From Candidatus Peribacteria bacterium (lineage in GTDB: Bacteria > Patescibacteriota > Gracilibacteria > Peribacterales > Peribacteraceae), in assembly GCA_023245935.1 (NCBI GenBank), contig JAHFJM010000003.1, positions 69,063-133,062 of the forward strand: a stretch of DNA of 64,000 nucleotides, given 5' to 3'. Position numbers and translations under genes: made by a program. The notes under the pieces were generated by a model. That model made no database searches, was not told where the DNA came from, and saw only the letters and a program-made list of their open reading frames with translations. Each line of letters starts with the position of its first letter. Within the stretch, counting starts at the first letter, position 1. Below, in pieces: positions 7,233 to 18,000 of this stretch.

Positions 7233-7889
7233 TCATTTCTCGGAAATTTCGAAGACGTACAGGAGCACATCTCCGGTTTCTTCGGGGTAAAATCTATGTC
7301 GGGATGTTTCCAAGAGATCATCAAATTCTCCGTTCTCATCAATACTTCCGCACGATGCATACAATTTTTTAACGGCGGGAGCAGCAGTGATGCTGACAGC
7401 TCTCTGAAACCCAAGACTCTTCATTTTCTCGAGACAAGCATGCAGCAGCGTCCTTCCGAATCGTAAGTTCCTGTGCCCTGGTGCAACGGCGAAACCGCCG
7501 ATCAGCCCCGTGCTCTCATGCTGCTCCAGTGATGTGAAATACAATGTTCCGATGGGATCATCGCGGTGGTAGAGCACCAGGCTCGTCGGAAGTTTCTCCA
7601 GGAGCGCAGATTCGTCCAGAGGCTTCAGGTACGGTGTGCCTTTCTCTGTTTGGAAGTCGGGTCCAGAGCAGTCGAGGCGGATCTGATGGAGCGCTTCAAG
7701 GTCATGCTCGTCTGCAGGAAAACCTATCCTGATGCTTTTCACGGCTTCCGGACACAGTGCGTGATATTCGCTCGCAGCGGATGCCTGCAGAATGCGGCAT
7801 GCAGGATCGTGTTCCGCGCTGAGCGCAGTTAGTCTGTGTTCGAGTCCGACATCGATTGTGTTTTCCGTTCTTGATTCCGGAGAATGCAT
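7233..7889 (-). CDS. GNAT family N-acetyltransferase
   Basis: It transfers an acetyl group from acetyl-CoA to an unidentified amine. The C-terminal half (residues ~100-215) has the GNAT fold with motif A 'GLIGGFAVAPGHRNLRFGRTLL' (the acetyl-CoA pyrophosphate loop is a variant of Q/RxxGxG/A) and 'KKLYASCGSIDENGEF' as the usual Y-G motif. The N-terminal ~55 residues are not recognised. ATG at 7889 is preceded by CATACT 8 nt upstream, so it could be transcribed leaderless. It also lies downstream of a structured leader with a terminator (separate entry). It converges with the PRMT-like gene with a gap of only 4 nt. Confidence 0.8.
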   Translation of the reverse strand: MHSPESRTENTIDVGLEHRLTALSAEHDPACRILQASAASEYHALCPEAVKSIRIGFPADEHDLEALHQIRLDCSGPDFQTEKGTPYLKPLDESALLEKLPTSLVLYHRDDPIGTLYFTSLEQHESTGLIGGFAVAPGHRNLRFGRTLLHACLEKMKSLGFQRAVSITAAPAVKKLYASCGSIDENGEFDDLLETSRHRFYPEETGDVLLYVFEISEK

Positions 7890-7907
7890 GAGAGAGAAGT
7901 ATGGAGT

Positions 7908-8032
7908 ACAAAAAGAAACCCCGAGAGGGGGATGACAACTCTACGTGGGGGGAAAAGTGACTATATCGCCGTACCCCACCTCGTAGAGGTAGTTGTACGC
8001 GGCAGACAACGAAGATTACTGATGAAAGTCAC
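7908..8032 (-). ncRNA. Putative structured leader or small RNA upstream of the GNAT gene
   Basis: From the minus-strand promoter at 8066-8039 a transcript of about 120 nt would contain a long imperfect stem: ACAACT/AGTTGT, CTACG/CGTAG and TGGGG/CCCCA arms pair across the loop with a small bulge. It then ends in a hairpin CCCC-TCTC-GGGG followed by TTTCTTTTTG, 18 nt before the GNAT ATG. Promoter, folded leader, terminator and gene in that order is an attenuator or riboswitch-like layout. A free small RNA is the alternative. No known class is recognised and the terminator stem is short. Confidence 0.4.
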
Positions 8033-8038
8033 GATGTG

Positions 8039-8066
8039 AGGATAGTTGGATATAGTGATGTGTCAA
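8039..8066 (-). promoter_or_regulatory. Promoter of the putative structured RNA
   Basis: On the minus strand TTGACA (8066-8061) and TATCCT (8044-8039) are separated by 16 nt. The next 120 nt contain no long ORF. Confidence 0.5.
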
Positions 8067-8081
8067 ATTTATTTCTGAACA

Positions 8082-8251
8082 GCCCTCACCCCCAGCCCCT
8101 CTCCAACGATTGGAGAGGGGTGACTCAAGTTTTGAAGAGTCAGAGTTTGTACTCTGTGAAGCAGAGCTTCCTTCTCCATATCGATGGAGAAGGACAGGAG
8201 GATGAGGGCTGTTGCCGGAGAGAGATGGCGCATCAGCGCCGGAGTGAGGGC
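8082..8251 (+). repeat. Three-hairpin palindromic element, variant copy 2 (170 bp)
   Basis: The ends are GCCCTCAC and GTGAGGGC, a perfect 8-bp inverted pair that differs from copy 1 by compensating changes. Inside are CCCCTCTCC...GGAGAGGGG, a longer spacer with AGAGT/ACTCT arms, TTCTCC...GGAGAA, and GGCGCATCAGCGCC. It ends 2 nt from the ligA stop codon and fills most of the 364-nt gap between the GNAT and ligA genes. The rest of that gap is the structured RNA described above. Confidence 0.75.
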
Positions 8252-8253
8252 TT

Positions 8254-10413
<2,160 letters not shown>

Positions 10414-10455
10414 TCAATTGCAAAAAAACTGGGTACGGAGAGAATCAGCGCTCAG

Positions 10456-10710
10456 ATGTCGTCGACAGCAGATCTTCGCAGGCAGGTGGACGGAATCGAT
10501 CGTCAAATTGTGGAATTGCTTTCCCGGAGAATGACGGTTGTGCGTCAGGTGTTGCATCAGCTCGATGAGGATGCTCCGGACAAAGAACGCGAAGCGCAGG
10601 TTTTGAGCAACTGGCTTGAAGAAGGATTCGACTACGATCTCGATGAAGCATCACTCGAGAAGGTCTGCAAAGCAGTCATGGAGATGGGGAGAAAAGCGAA
10701 AGACCGCTAA
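10456..10710 (+). CDS. Chorismate mutase type II (AroQ-like) domain protein
   Basis: This is an 84-aa all-helical domain. 'DLRRQVDGIDRQIVELLSRRMTVVRQV' is the first AroQ helix with the conserved D-x-x-I/L-x-x-L-L-x-x-R pattern. It is followed by 'DKEREAQVLSNWLEEG' and a C-terminal helix 'ASLEKVCKAVMEMGRK'. Enzymes of this type convert chorismate to prephenate, but several active-site positions are not certain by eye, so a non-catalytic relative is possible. The track starts 27 codons earlier at 10375; MSSTADLRRQ at 10456 is the natural start, with GAGAAT 10 nt upstream. It is divergent from ligA. Confidence 0.75.
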   Translation: MSSTADLRRQVDGIDRQIVELLSRRMTVVRQVLHQLDEDAPDKEREAQVLSNWLEEGFDYDLDEASLEKVCKAVMEMGRKAKDR

Positions 10711-10715
10711 AGTTA

Positions 10716-10743
10716 TGAGTTCTGAGACGTGAGTGATGAGCAC
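10716..10743. repeat. Degenerate heptanucleotide repeat upstream of pilT
   Basis: TGAGTTC, TGAGACG, TGAGTGA, TGAGCAC are four 7-bp units (28 nt) in the gap after the chorismate mutase gene. Partly complementary ACTCAAAACTCAT lies further downstream, so the RNA could fold. Confidence 0.5.
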
Positions 10744-10832
10744 GGAAGCTTTTGGTTTAGATGAAGAACAAGGATACTCAAAACTCATAGCTTCTCTGCT
10801 TGTTTTTTACCTTCTCCAAGCTCTCAATCTCT

Positions 10833-10846
10833 GGTATACTGCGGAG
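10833..10846 (+). promoter_or_regulatory. Extended -10 of pilT, leaderless arrangement
   Basis: TGGTATACT (TG one base before TATACT) is followed by GCGGAG and then ATG, a 6-nt gap. GGAG is too close to the ATG to act as a normal Shine-Dalgarno site. Confidence 0.55.
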
Positions 10847-11836
10847 ATGTCTTCAAACCTCTTCGAGACCGCTGCCATAAAACGCGCTTCCGATCTTCAT
10901 GTCGTATCGGGACAGCCTGCGATGCTTCGAATCGACGGGCTACTCAAGCCTCTCGGTGAGAAACTGTCCGCGAAGAAAGTAACGGAACTCATACAAAGTT
11001 TTCTTTCCGAGCCACAGGAGAAACGATTTCTTTCCGAAAAAGATTTGGACTGTTCCTTCGTGCTCTCCTCAGGCGTTCGGTTTCGCATCAACTGTCACAT
11101 CGTGTGCGGAGAGCCTGCATTCGCCGCGCGCATCATTCCTTCGAAGATTCCGTCTCTTCAAGAGATCGATATGCCGGAGATCGTGATGGATCTTGCGCGC
11201 AGCCGCGATGGACTTCTCCTCTTCACGGGTCCGACCGGATCCGGAAAATCCACCTCGCTTGCTGCGATTGCGTCGAAGCTTCTCTCGGAATCTTCGTTCA
11301 ATGTCATCACTCTCGAAGATCCGATCGAATTTCAGCTTCCTGCGGGTAAGGGTCTCATCCAACAGCGCGAACTGGGAGCCGATTTCCCCTCGTTCCCCGA
11401 AGGGTTGAAGCATGTTCTTCGCCAGGATCCGGATATCGTGCTCGTCGGAGAGATGCGTGATCTTGAGAGCATCGCCCTTGCACTCACGCTTGCGGAAACC
11501 GGTCATCTCGTTCTTGCGACATTGCACACACCGAACGCCGCACAGACCATCGACCGCATCGTGGATGTCTTCCCTCCGCACCAGCAGTCGCAGGTTCGGT
11601 TGCAGCTGTCACTCTCGCTGCGTGCGGTCATCGCGCAGCGCTTGCTGCCAAGGAAAGGCGGCGGTCGCATCGCGAATCGCGAGATTCTTGTCCGTACTCC
11701 GGCAGTCTCGAATATCATTCGTGAAAATCGCCTCGTGGAACTCAACTCAGTCCTGCAGACCGGCGGCAGTGATGGGATGATCAGCTTCGAGAAGGACCTG
11801 AAGAGACTGGCGAAGGAGGGGGTGGTGGAGGAGTGA
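10847..11836 (+). CDS. pilT: Type IV pilus retraction ATPase PilT
   Basis: This is a hexameric motor at the inner membrane that depolymerises type IV pili for twitching and DNA uptake. It is 329 aa from this start. The N-terminal PAS-like part begins 'AAIKRASDLHVVSGQPAMLRIDG'. Walker A is 'GPTGSGKST'. The Asp-box region 'VITLEDPIEF', Walker B 'DIVLVGEMRD' and His-box 'GHLVLATLHTPNAAQTIDRIVD' follow, with 'AVIAQRLLPRKGGGR' near the end. The AIRNLIRE-type motif of PilT corresponds to 'VSNIIREN'. The 38 codons upstream in the ORF track overlap the promoter and heptamer repeats and are not part of the protein. No other pilus genes are in the window. Confidence 0.93.
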   Translation: MSSNLFETAAIKRASDLHVVSGQPAMLRIDGLLKPLGEKLSAKKVTELIQSFLSEPQEKRFLSEKDLDCSFVLSSGVRFRINCHIVCGEPAFAARIIPSKIPSLQEIDMPEIVMDLARSRDGLLLFTGPTGSGKSTSLAAIASKLLSESSFNVITLEDPIEFQLPAGKGLIQQRELGADFPSFPEGLKHVLRQDPDIVLVGEMRDLESIALALTLAETGHLVLATLHTPNAAQTIDRIVDVFPPHQQSQVRLQLSLSLRAVIAQRLLPRKGGGRIANREILVRTPAVSNIIRENRLVELNSVLQTGGSDGMISFEKDLKRLAKEGVVEE

Positions 11837-11851
11837 GGGATGAAAACCGCT

Positions 11852-13267
11852 TCAGCGTTGGTTGTTCTGTTGAGCGACGGAAGTTGCATCTTTCTGCAGA
11901 CCCGACTCTTTGGCACGAATGAGAACCACACCAAACTCACGATGCTTCTTCAACTCTTTTTCGCATGCTTTCATATATTTTTTCTCACACAACACCATGG
12001 ATCGATCGAGCGAATCTTCCCGATCGATCTTTTCCCGGAGTCCGCGGGCAATGTCATCCGGAGACAGCGGCGGGGAGAGCGGAGTATCCTGCAGGCGATC
12101 CATCGGTATGAGATTCTTCACGCTTTTGTTCGCCGTGCGATTGGCAAAATCCTCGACGATTCTTTCGTCGTTCGTTCCGAGGATTTTCCCGAGGGCAATC
12201 AAGGCTTCCTCGCGTTCTTTCTCGATATTCCTCAAGCCTTTTTCGCTTTCGACGATCGATTGTTGCAGTTCTTTGATCTGAAGAAGCATCGCTTCTGACT
12301 TTGGCAACAACAGAGACTCTTGAAGTCTTTTCTTCTGCACACGAATAAAATATTCCGTTGAATAGATTGAACTATTTATGGAATCACCACCGCTGACGAT
12401 GCGATACGCAAGCAGATTGAGCACAGTACTGCCGTTGCTGCACAGCACATCATCGATACGATGATTGGCGACTGTTTTTCCGATCGCTCTATGAATATCC
12501 GTCTGTTCGGGGATGGGAGGAATGTCTTGTTGCATAGGAACCGGAAGGTCATCCACTTCCACCAGTACCATAAATTTGGAAAGGTGTTCGATATTGTCGA
12601 CACTCACATCGATACCTTGGAATTCCTTCAGCGAAGCGATTAGCTCGCGAACAGTCGTCGCATAACTCAGGTTTGGTTTCTCATCAAGAATCATGGCAAG
12701 CGCTCCTCTCACGATATTGCCGGTCTCTTCTCTCCTTTTCTCATTCGACAAGCCGATGGCAGCCAAGCCGGATGCGACAAGCCCGCTCACCAGAAAATTT
12801 CTGCGGGTGGTTTTGGCGGATGCCGGCGTGTCCACAGATTCCGAAGCCAGAACGCTCGCCGGATCCGGTTTGATTTTTTGGGTACCTGGATCAGGCGGTG
12901 CGGAAATCTCCGTGGCTTTGTCAGGCGGAGGAGGGAGTTGATCGGCAATATCGGCAAGATCCGGTCGCAGTATTCCGTCCGGAAAACATTTGCTTCGAAG
13001 ACCGGAAAAAGCATATCGATTCAGCAGCTCTTTATTCGTCGGATCTTGCTGCAAACTCAGCAATAACTCCGTATCTGGAGTGGAAAATCCGAGCGTGACG
13101 AGACGATTGCGAATTTGAGGATCCGATACGATGGGGAGGGCGGCTCGAGTGCGGGTTTTTGAAATAACACGCTGAATCCAAGTCGTGGCAGGCGATTCTT
13201 GCATGGAGCTTTCGACCCCTCTCTGAGGGTCGAATTTGTCTGCATTTCCAATATCAATTCTTGACAT
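11852..13267 (-). CDS. Unknown protein with internal Tat-like anchor (TRRNFLVSG)
   Basis: I do not recognise this 471-aa protein. An N-terminal region of about 100 residues is followed by a Pro-rich stretch (QLPPPPDK...APPDPG), then 'TTRRNFLVSGLVASGLAAIGL' at about residue 152, a twin-arginine motif followed by a hydrophobic span. The remaining ~300 residues are helical and charged, with a likely coiled coil (LLQIKELQQSIVESEKGLRNIEKEREE), and would be outside the cell if the span is exported. Start: MSRIDIGNADKFD at 13267. The 12 extra codons in the track cover the promoter TGCTTTAAT, 6 nt from the ATG. The plus-strand gene at 26341 has the same promoter and a similar layout (N-region, linker, RRNW, span). 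Confidence 0.6.
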   Translation of the reverse strand: MSRIDIGNADKFDPQRGVESSMQESPATTWIQRVISKTRTRAALPIVSDPQIRNRLVTLGFSTPDTELLLSLQQDPTNKELLNRYAFSGLRSKCFPDGILRPDLADIADQLPPPPDKATEISAPPDPGTQKIKPDPASVLASESVDTPASAKTTRRNFLVSGLVASGLAAIGLSNEKRREETGNIVRGALAMILDEKPNLSYATTVRELIASLKEFQGIDVSVDNIEHLSKFMVLVEVDDLPVPMQQDIPPIPEQTDIHRAIGKTVANHRIDDVLCSNGSTVLNLLAYRIVSGGDSINSSIYSTEYFIRVQKKRLQESLLLPKSEAMLLQIKELQQSIVESEKGLRNIEKEREEALIALGKILGTNDERIVEDFANRTANKSVKNLIPMDRLQDTPLSPPLSPDDIARGLREKIDREDSLDRSMVLCEKKYMKACEKELKKHREFGVVLIRAKESGLQKDATSVAQQNNQR

Positions 13268-13302
13268 TTCTCCATTAAAGCATATCCAGAAGATTTTGAC
13301 CA
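13268..13302 (-). promoter_or_regulatory. Promoter of the 11852-13267 gene
   Basis: TGGTCA (13302-13297), a 17-nt spacer ending in TGC, TTTAAT (13279-13274), then GGAGAA and ATG. It is almost base-for-base the same -10 region as at 26326-26340. Confidence 0.6.
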
Positions 13303-13403
13303 TAGAAACTGAAAAAATGTTCTGGCGGATCAGCTGCCTGCTCAGACAGAATCACGAATTTTTTCAGTGGCGGAAAAAAAGAAGAAGGTATAGAATAGTT
13401 CTC

Positions 13404-14234
13404 ATGTCTCTTCATTATCCAAGCCATTCGCGGATGCATGAGGTTCCGGAGCCGGAAAATTGGGTAGTGAAATCGCTGAAGAAAGGTGCAAGAGATGCGT
13501 TGCTCGCCGTGACGGTTGCTGGCGCAGCTGTTGGAGGCGTACAGGGATACAGGCATGTGCAGTCACAGAGCGCAGCTAGATTTCAGGCATTCAAGGAGGG
13601 GGGCTTCAGCCTGCGACCTGAGGATATCGGCAATACATCTCTGCTCGCCTTTTGTCTCGAAGAAAGCAAGAAACCCGATGCGCCTCTTTCATGTTTCAAT
13701 GCCGTCTGCGGATTGGCAACCATGGAGGAAGCGGATGGTAAGGATGCACTTCTGCAGATTTCCGAAACGGCGAAGGAGAGATTCAAGAATGACCCCGTGA
13801 AACTGAGTGAAATTAATAACAGTATCGGCCAAAGGCTCGCCAGACCGAAGGATGATCTGAAAGGGACCAAGAGCGAACATAGAACGCAGCGGAACAACCC
13901 TGATGTTGCTGCCGCTTTTCGCGTGATGATGGCATCAGCCTTGATCTGCAAAGAAAGGATGGAAACCCCCGATTTGGAACCGAAGCACTATGATGATTGC
14001 GCCGGTTCCATCATCCGCCTTCTCGGTCCCGTACCGTATTGGAAACTTCATGCCAATGATCGCGATGAACTGTTCGACTTCCTGCGCAGTACCGAGGTGA
14101 GAGGAACGTGGAACATTGAGTATGAATTGTATCGGCAGAGCATTCTGCATGCCGATACGATCACCAGTGACGATATCGCAGCAATTCGCAGCGGATCTGT
14201 AAGCAAGCATCAGGCAAGTCGTCTGACGGAATGA
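13404..14234 (+). CDS. Unknown single-span membrane-anchored protein
   Basis: 276 aa, not recognised. A short N-terminal tail is followed by 'KSLKKGARDALLAVTVAGAAVGGVQGY', one hydrophobic span at about residues 27-45, and then a helical domain with four or more cysteines (AFCLEES, LSCFNAVCGL, LICKERM, DDCAGS) likely outside the membrane. The start ATG at 13404 has TAGAAT 7 nt upstream; the track start at 13236 spans the divergent promoter region. It is followed at 34 nt by another anchored protein and then by the first FG-GAP gene, so the three may be one surface locus. Function is unknown. Confidence 0.65.
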   Translation: MSLHYPSHSRMHEVPEPENWVVKSLKKGARDALLAVTVAGAAVGGVQGYRHVQSQSAARFQAFKEGGFSLRPEDIGNTSLLAFCLEESKKPDAPLSCFNAVCGLATMEEADGKDALLQISETAKERFKNDPVKLSEINNSIGQRLARPKDDLKGTKSEHRTQRNNPDVAAAFRVMMASALICKERMETPDLEPKHYDDCAGSIIRLLGPVPYWKLHANDRDELFDFLRSTEVRGTWNIEYELYRQSILHADTITSDDIAAIRSGSVSKHQASRLTE

Positions 14235-14268
14235 TTCCAGAAAAAAGTATTATTTTTTCAATGTAACA

Positions 14269-14970
14269 ATGAAAATGCAATCTACCGAGCACTGGGAAGA
14301 TTTAGAACGTGGAAGCAGAGCAATCCCGATTCCGAGGGGTATCAGGACGATCGGATATACAGTAACAGCCCTGGCTGCCGCTATGCTGATGAACGGCGGT
14401 CTTCGAAAATTTGAAGATCTTTCCCAGGGTGTTCTCGCAACTCGTCAGTCGGATGGAGGGGTCTCCAGAGCTCCCGATGTCGAGCCAAAATTAGAGCAGG
14501 CAGAGAATCAACTTCGTTTGCTGTTGGGGAAATCCGAGGTTCCAAGCGATGTAGAGGTACTGCTTGCATGTCAAAATCTCTCTACCGCTGCCAGTCGGTA
14601 TGTCACCTTTAGCAGTATCGACGGTGTCACACATCGCCCGACGGAAGATCGCCTGCATTCAGTAGCCGCTCTATTTCTTTCTGTGTACAAAGCGACGAAG
14701 ATTGAGCGAGTGAAGGAGTACGCGCTGAGCATGGAGCACCTCGCACACTTGTTGCATGCTGCCGGTTCTCACGGGATTATTCGCGGTCTAGTTACTCCTT
14801 CTTACACGAAAGATGGTATGGGGATTGCCACGCTTCGGATGGAGCATGATTCGGGGCAAGAGTACGAAGTAACCGCTCCATTTGAGCAAGCCGAGGAGGA
14901 AATCGCGAAGCAATTGGGGGAGGTGAATCCTACAGTTTCGGAGTCTGGGCTCAAAAATATTGAAAAATAA
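14269..14970 (+). CDS. Unknown single-span membrane-anchored protein
   Basis: 233 aa, not recognised. A 25-residue cytoplasmic tail (ERGSRAIPIPRG) precedes a hydrophobic span 'TIGYTVTALAAAMLMNGG', and the remainder is helical, with 'VLLACQNLSTAAS' and 'ALSMEHLAHLLHAAGSHG'. It lies 34 nt after the previous gene and 39 nt before the FG-GAP gene. The promoter of that FG-GAP gene overlaps this gene's last codons. A second in-frame Met is 2 codons downstream, so the exact start is uncertain. Confidence 0.6.
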   Translation: MKMQSTEHWEDLERGSRAIPIPRGIRTIGYTVTALAAAMLMNGGLRKFEDLSQGVLATRQSDGGVSRAPDVEPKLEQAENQLRLLLGKSEVPSDVEVLLACQNLSTAASRYVTFSSIDGVTHRPTEDRLHSVAALFLSVYKATKIERVKEYALSMEHLAHLLHAAGSHGIIRGLVTPSYTKDGMGIATLRMEHDSGQEYEVTAPFEQAEEEIAKQLGEVNPTVSESGLKNIEK

Positions 14971-14988
14971 TCAGTTTTGCGCTAGAAT
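14960..14988 (+). promoter_or_regulatory. Promoter of the first FG-GAP gene
   Basis: TTGAAA (14960-14965), 17 nt, TAGAAT (14983-14988), then 21 nt to the ATG at 15010. The segment TTTTGCGCTAGAATA is shared, with one change, by the promoter of the paralogue at 22054. Confidence 0.65.
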
Positions 14989-15009
14989 AACAAGAAATAT
15001 ACATTTTCT

Positions 15010-18000
15010 ATGCAGAAAAAATTCTTCCTACTTGCAGGCGTAGCAATGCTCGTTCTTGCAAGTATTGCTTCTCTTGTTCTTTCGAACCCAAGTACGATCG
15101 TATTTTTCTTGGAAAACTACGGATACATCGCCCTTTTTGCAGGTATCTGCATTCTCCTCATTGTTCTCGGATTTCAGTGGCATGCCATTCTGCGCAGCCA
15201 TCGTACTCATCAAGTTCCTCTCAGGATGATCGAAGAAACGAAGCCCCGATTCATCGGACGCTTCGAGACTGCTACGACAAATCTGCTAACCGTCGCAATT
15301 CTAATTCTTTCCGTTCAGTCTGTGTATGTGGCGTTCGGCTTGCCCCCAAATTTCTGGGCATTGCTCAGTACGACGACGGAGGTCAAAAAAACGATCAGGG
15401 TGATCACGGGTGATTTCGATAATGATGGAGACATCGATTACATCGCTGGAAATACGGATATCGGAGGAGGAACCGACAAAACAGATATTTATCTCAACAA
15501 TGGATCCGGAGTGTTCTCAAATTCTACCTTCGTTGCTTCCCATGCTATGACAGATCTTGATGCTGGAGATGTCGATGGAGACGGTGATCTTGATATCATT
15601 TTTTCGACAGACGGAGGTGAAGGCATCAACAAGTGCGTCAACAATGGATCGGCAGTCTTCACTTGCCAGAGTCTCAATGCAACTCCACTTGATCATATGC
15701 GCCTTCTGGATGTCGATAACAACGGCACGCTTGATCTTGTCGCTTTATCAAGCACATCCAATAGTACACAGGCGGTATACATCAATGACGGTCATGGCGT
15801 CTTCACCGCTGCCAATTCCACATTGCCGAAGACGAACGGGTTTGCAGTGGCGGATTTCAACAGTGACGGATATCTCGACCTTGCTCTCACCGCTACAGCG
15901 GTTGCAAGTACAACGAAGGTGTATCTGAACAGCGGTACCGGAGCATTTGTTCAAGTCACAAGCTTTACGCCCTCAGGTGGCACCCAGACCGCAGTGATCG
16001 CTCCGGATGTTGATGGCGATGGAGATATCGATCTTCTGATTACGGACAATCTCGGAATTATGAGAGTGATGGAAAACAACGGAAATAATACGTTCACGGC
16101 TGGCGGAACGTACGGAAGTATGGCACGCGCAGATGATGTTGCATACGCAGACTTGCAGAATAACAGTAGATTCTACGCTATTATTGGTGGCTGTGACAGC
16201 TCAGCAGTGAATGGTGGAGGTGAGACATGGTCGAATAACGGTGCAGGTGGTTTCACTGTTCTTGCTGCAGCGCTGGATCCGACTGATTGCACAAAAAGCG
16301 TTGCATTCGGAGACATTGATGGCGATGGAGATTCGGACTATGTGCGCGGGAATCGCGATCCCAGCGGAGCTTCCGGACAGGCAAACCGTGTCTATGTTAG
16401 CGCCTACTCTGCGTCAACCGCCAACACCGCACCCACCGCATCCACCGCTTCCACGCTGACGGGAACGATTCTCTCCAGTTCTCCTCCCACAACTGCGACG
16501 GTTCGTCTCTCTTGGGGCTCCGGCTCGGACACCATTAGCGCAACGAGAATGTTGCAGTACCAACTGAAAGTCGGTACGGGAAGTGCCGCAAACAATATCC
16601 TCTCCAGTAAAACCGCAAGCCCGAACTGGACAACCCGCGTGATGCCGAACGGGCAGAGCAGAACCATGCTCCTGAGGAATCTTCCCTGCGGCAACACGTT
16701 CTACTGGAATGTTGCCACGGTCGACACCGGATTCAAATCCACGTGGAGCACGGAACAGTCCTTCACACTCTCTTCTTCCTGCCAACTGACGTTTAGCGGC
16801 GGAGGCGGTGGTGGAGGCGGAGGTGGCGGGGGAAGTACGACTACTGCCCCAAGCGGCGGAAGACTCTGGAGAATCCCCCGCGAGGAACTTCCCCCAAGAA
16901 TTCCAACCGGTACGCTCTCTGTATCCGCCTTCGAAGACATCAATGCCAATGGCAAAAAGGATCTCCGCGAGAAGAACGGCTTTGCCGGTCTCTCTATCAC
17001 CGCTTCCGGCTCCACCGCCTCCGGCGTCACGATCAGGAAAACTCTCACGCTCTCCAAGAAAGGAAAAGTCACCTTCGAGCTCGAGCAGAGCGACAAACGA
17101 GGCTACACCCTCATTGTCGCCAGCGGTTCCACGATCCTCGCCGATTTCGAACCGACCGGCAAAACAACCTCCGGCTCCTACATCGTTCGCGACCAATCGT
17201 CCGCTGCCATTGCCTTCGGCTTCCGCAGAGCGGCACTCCTCGACTATCACCCCTGTCTCACCGTCGCTGCAGCCGATGCGCAGGATCGCGGCAAATCCGA
17301 TGCTCTCATCCTCCTCGGTCAACTGCAGGACGCATTCTTCCATCCCATCGCAGACGGCGTCACCCTCAAGGCAGGGCTCACCAAGCGAGCGGACTTCTTC
17401 ACGCTCCTCGCCCGCACCCAGTGCATCCCTCTCGTCTCACCCCCTCCCCGAAAAAATTCCAAGGGTTCCATCAAATCTCTCATCGATCTCCCTCCTCAGC
17501 CTGCTACTCCGAATGCCGTGCTCCTGTACTCCCTCCTCGCCTCAGATCTTCCGGCTTCCCGTCACACATCGAAAGGGCAAGCCGCAGACCTCTCCGCCCC
17601 CATCACCCGCAGGGAGGCGATCACCCTCATCGCCGCCGCCATGAAGATCCCCAAAGACAAGCAGGTGACCGAAGGCTCTCTCCCCGCCGACCTCTCCTCC
17701 AAAGATCCTCTCGTTCCCGATTTCCTCACGCTCCGTTCCCTCGACATTCTCCCCCTTGGCTTCCTCACCCTTCTCGGATCGGAGCATGGGATGGACAGCA
17801 CGGAAGCAGCCACTCTTCTCACGAGAGCCTCTTTCCAAGCCGGTCACATCGGTCTCCTCCCGATCGTCTTCGATCACTCCGGTCACGCCGCCGCTCCCGT
17901 CGAGGAGAAGAGGCTCGATGTTCTCGATGATTTCCCCGATCTCCCGATCCGTGACTGCCTCCTCACCGATTCCAAACGCGCAGGGAACATCAACTTCAAG

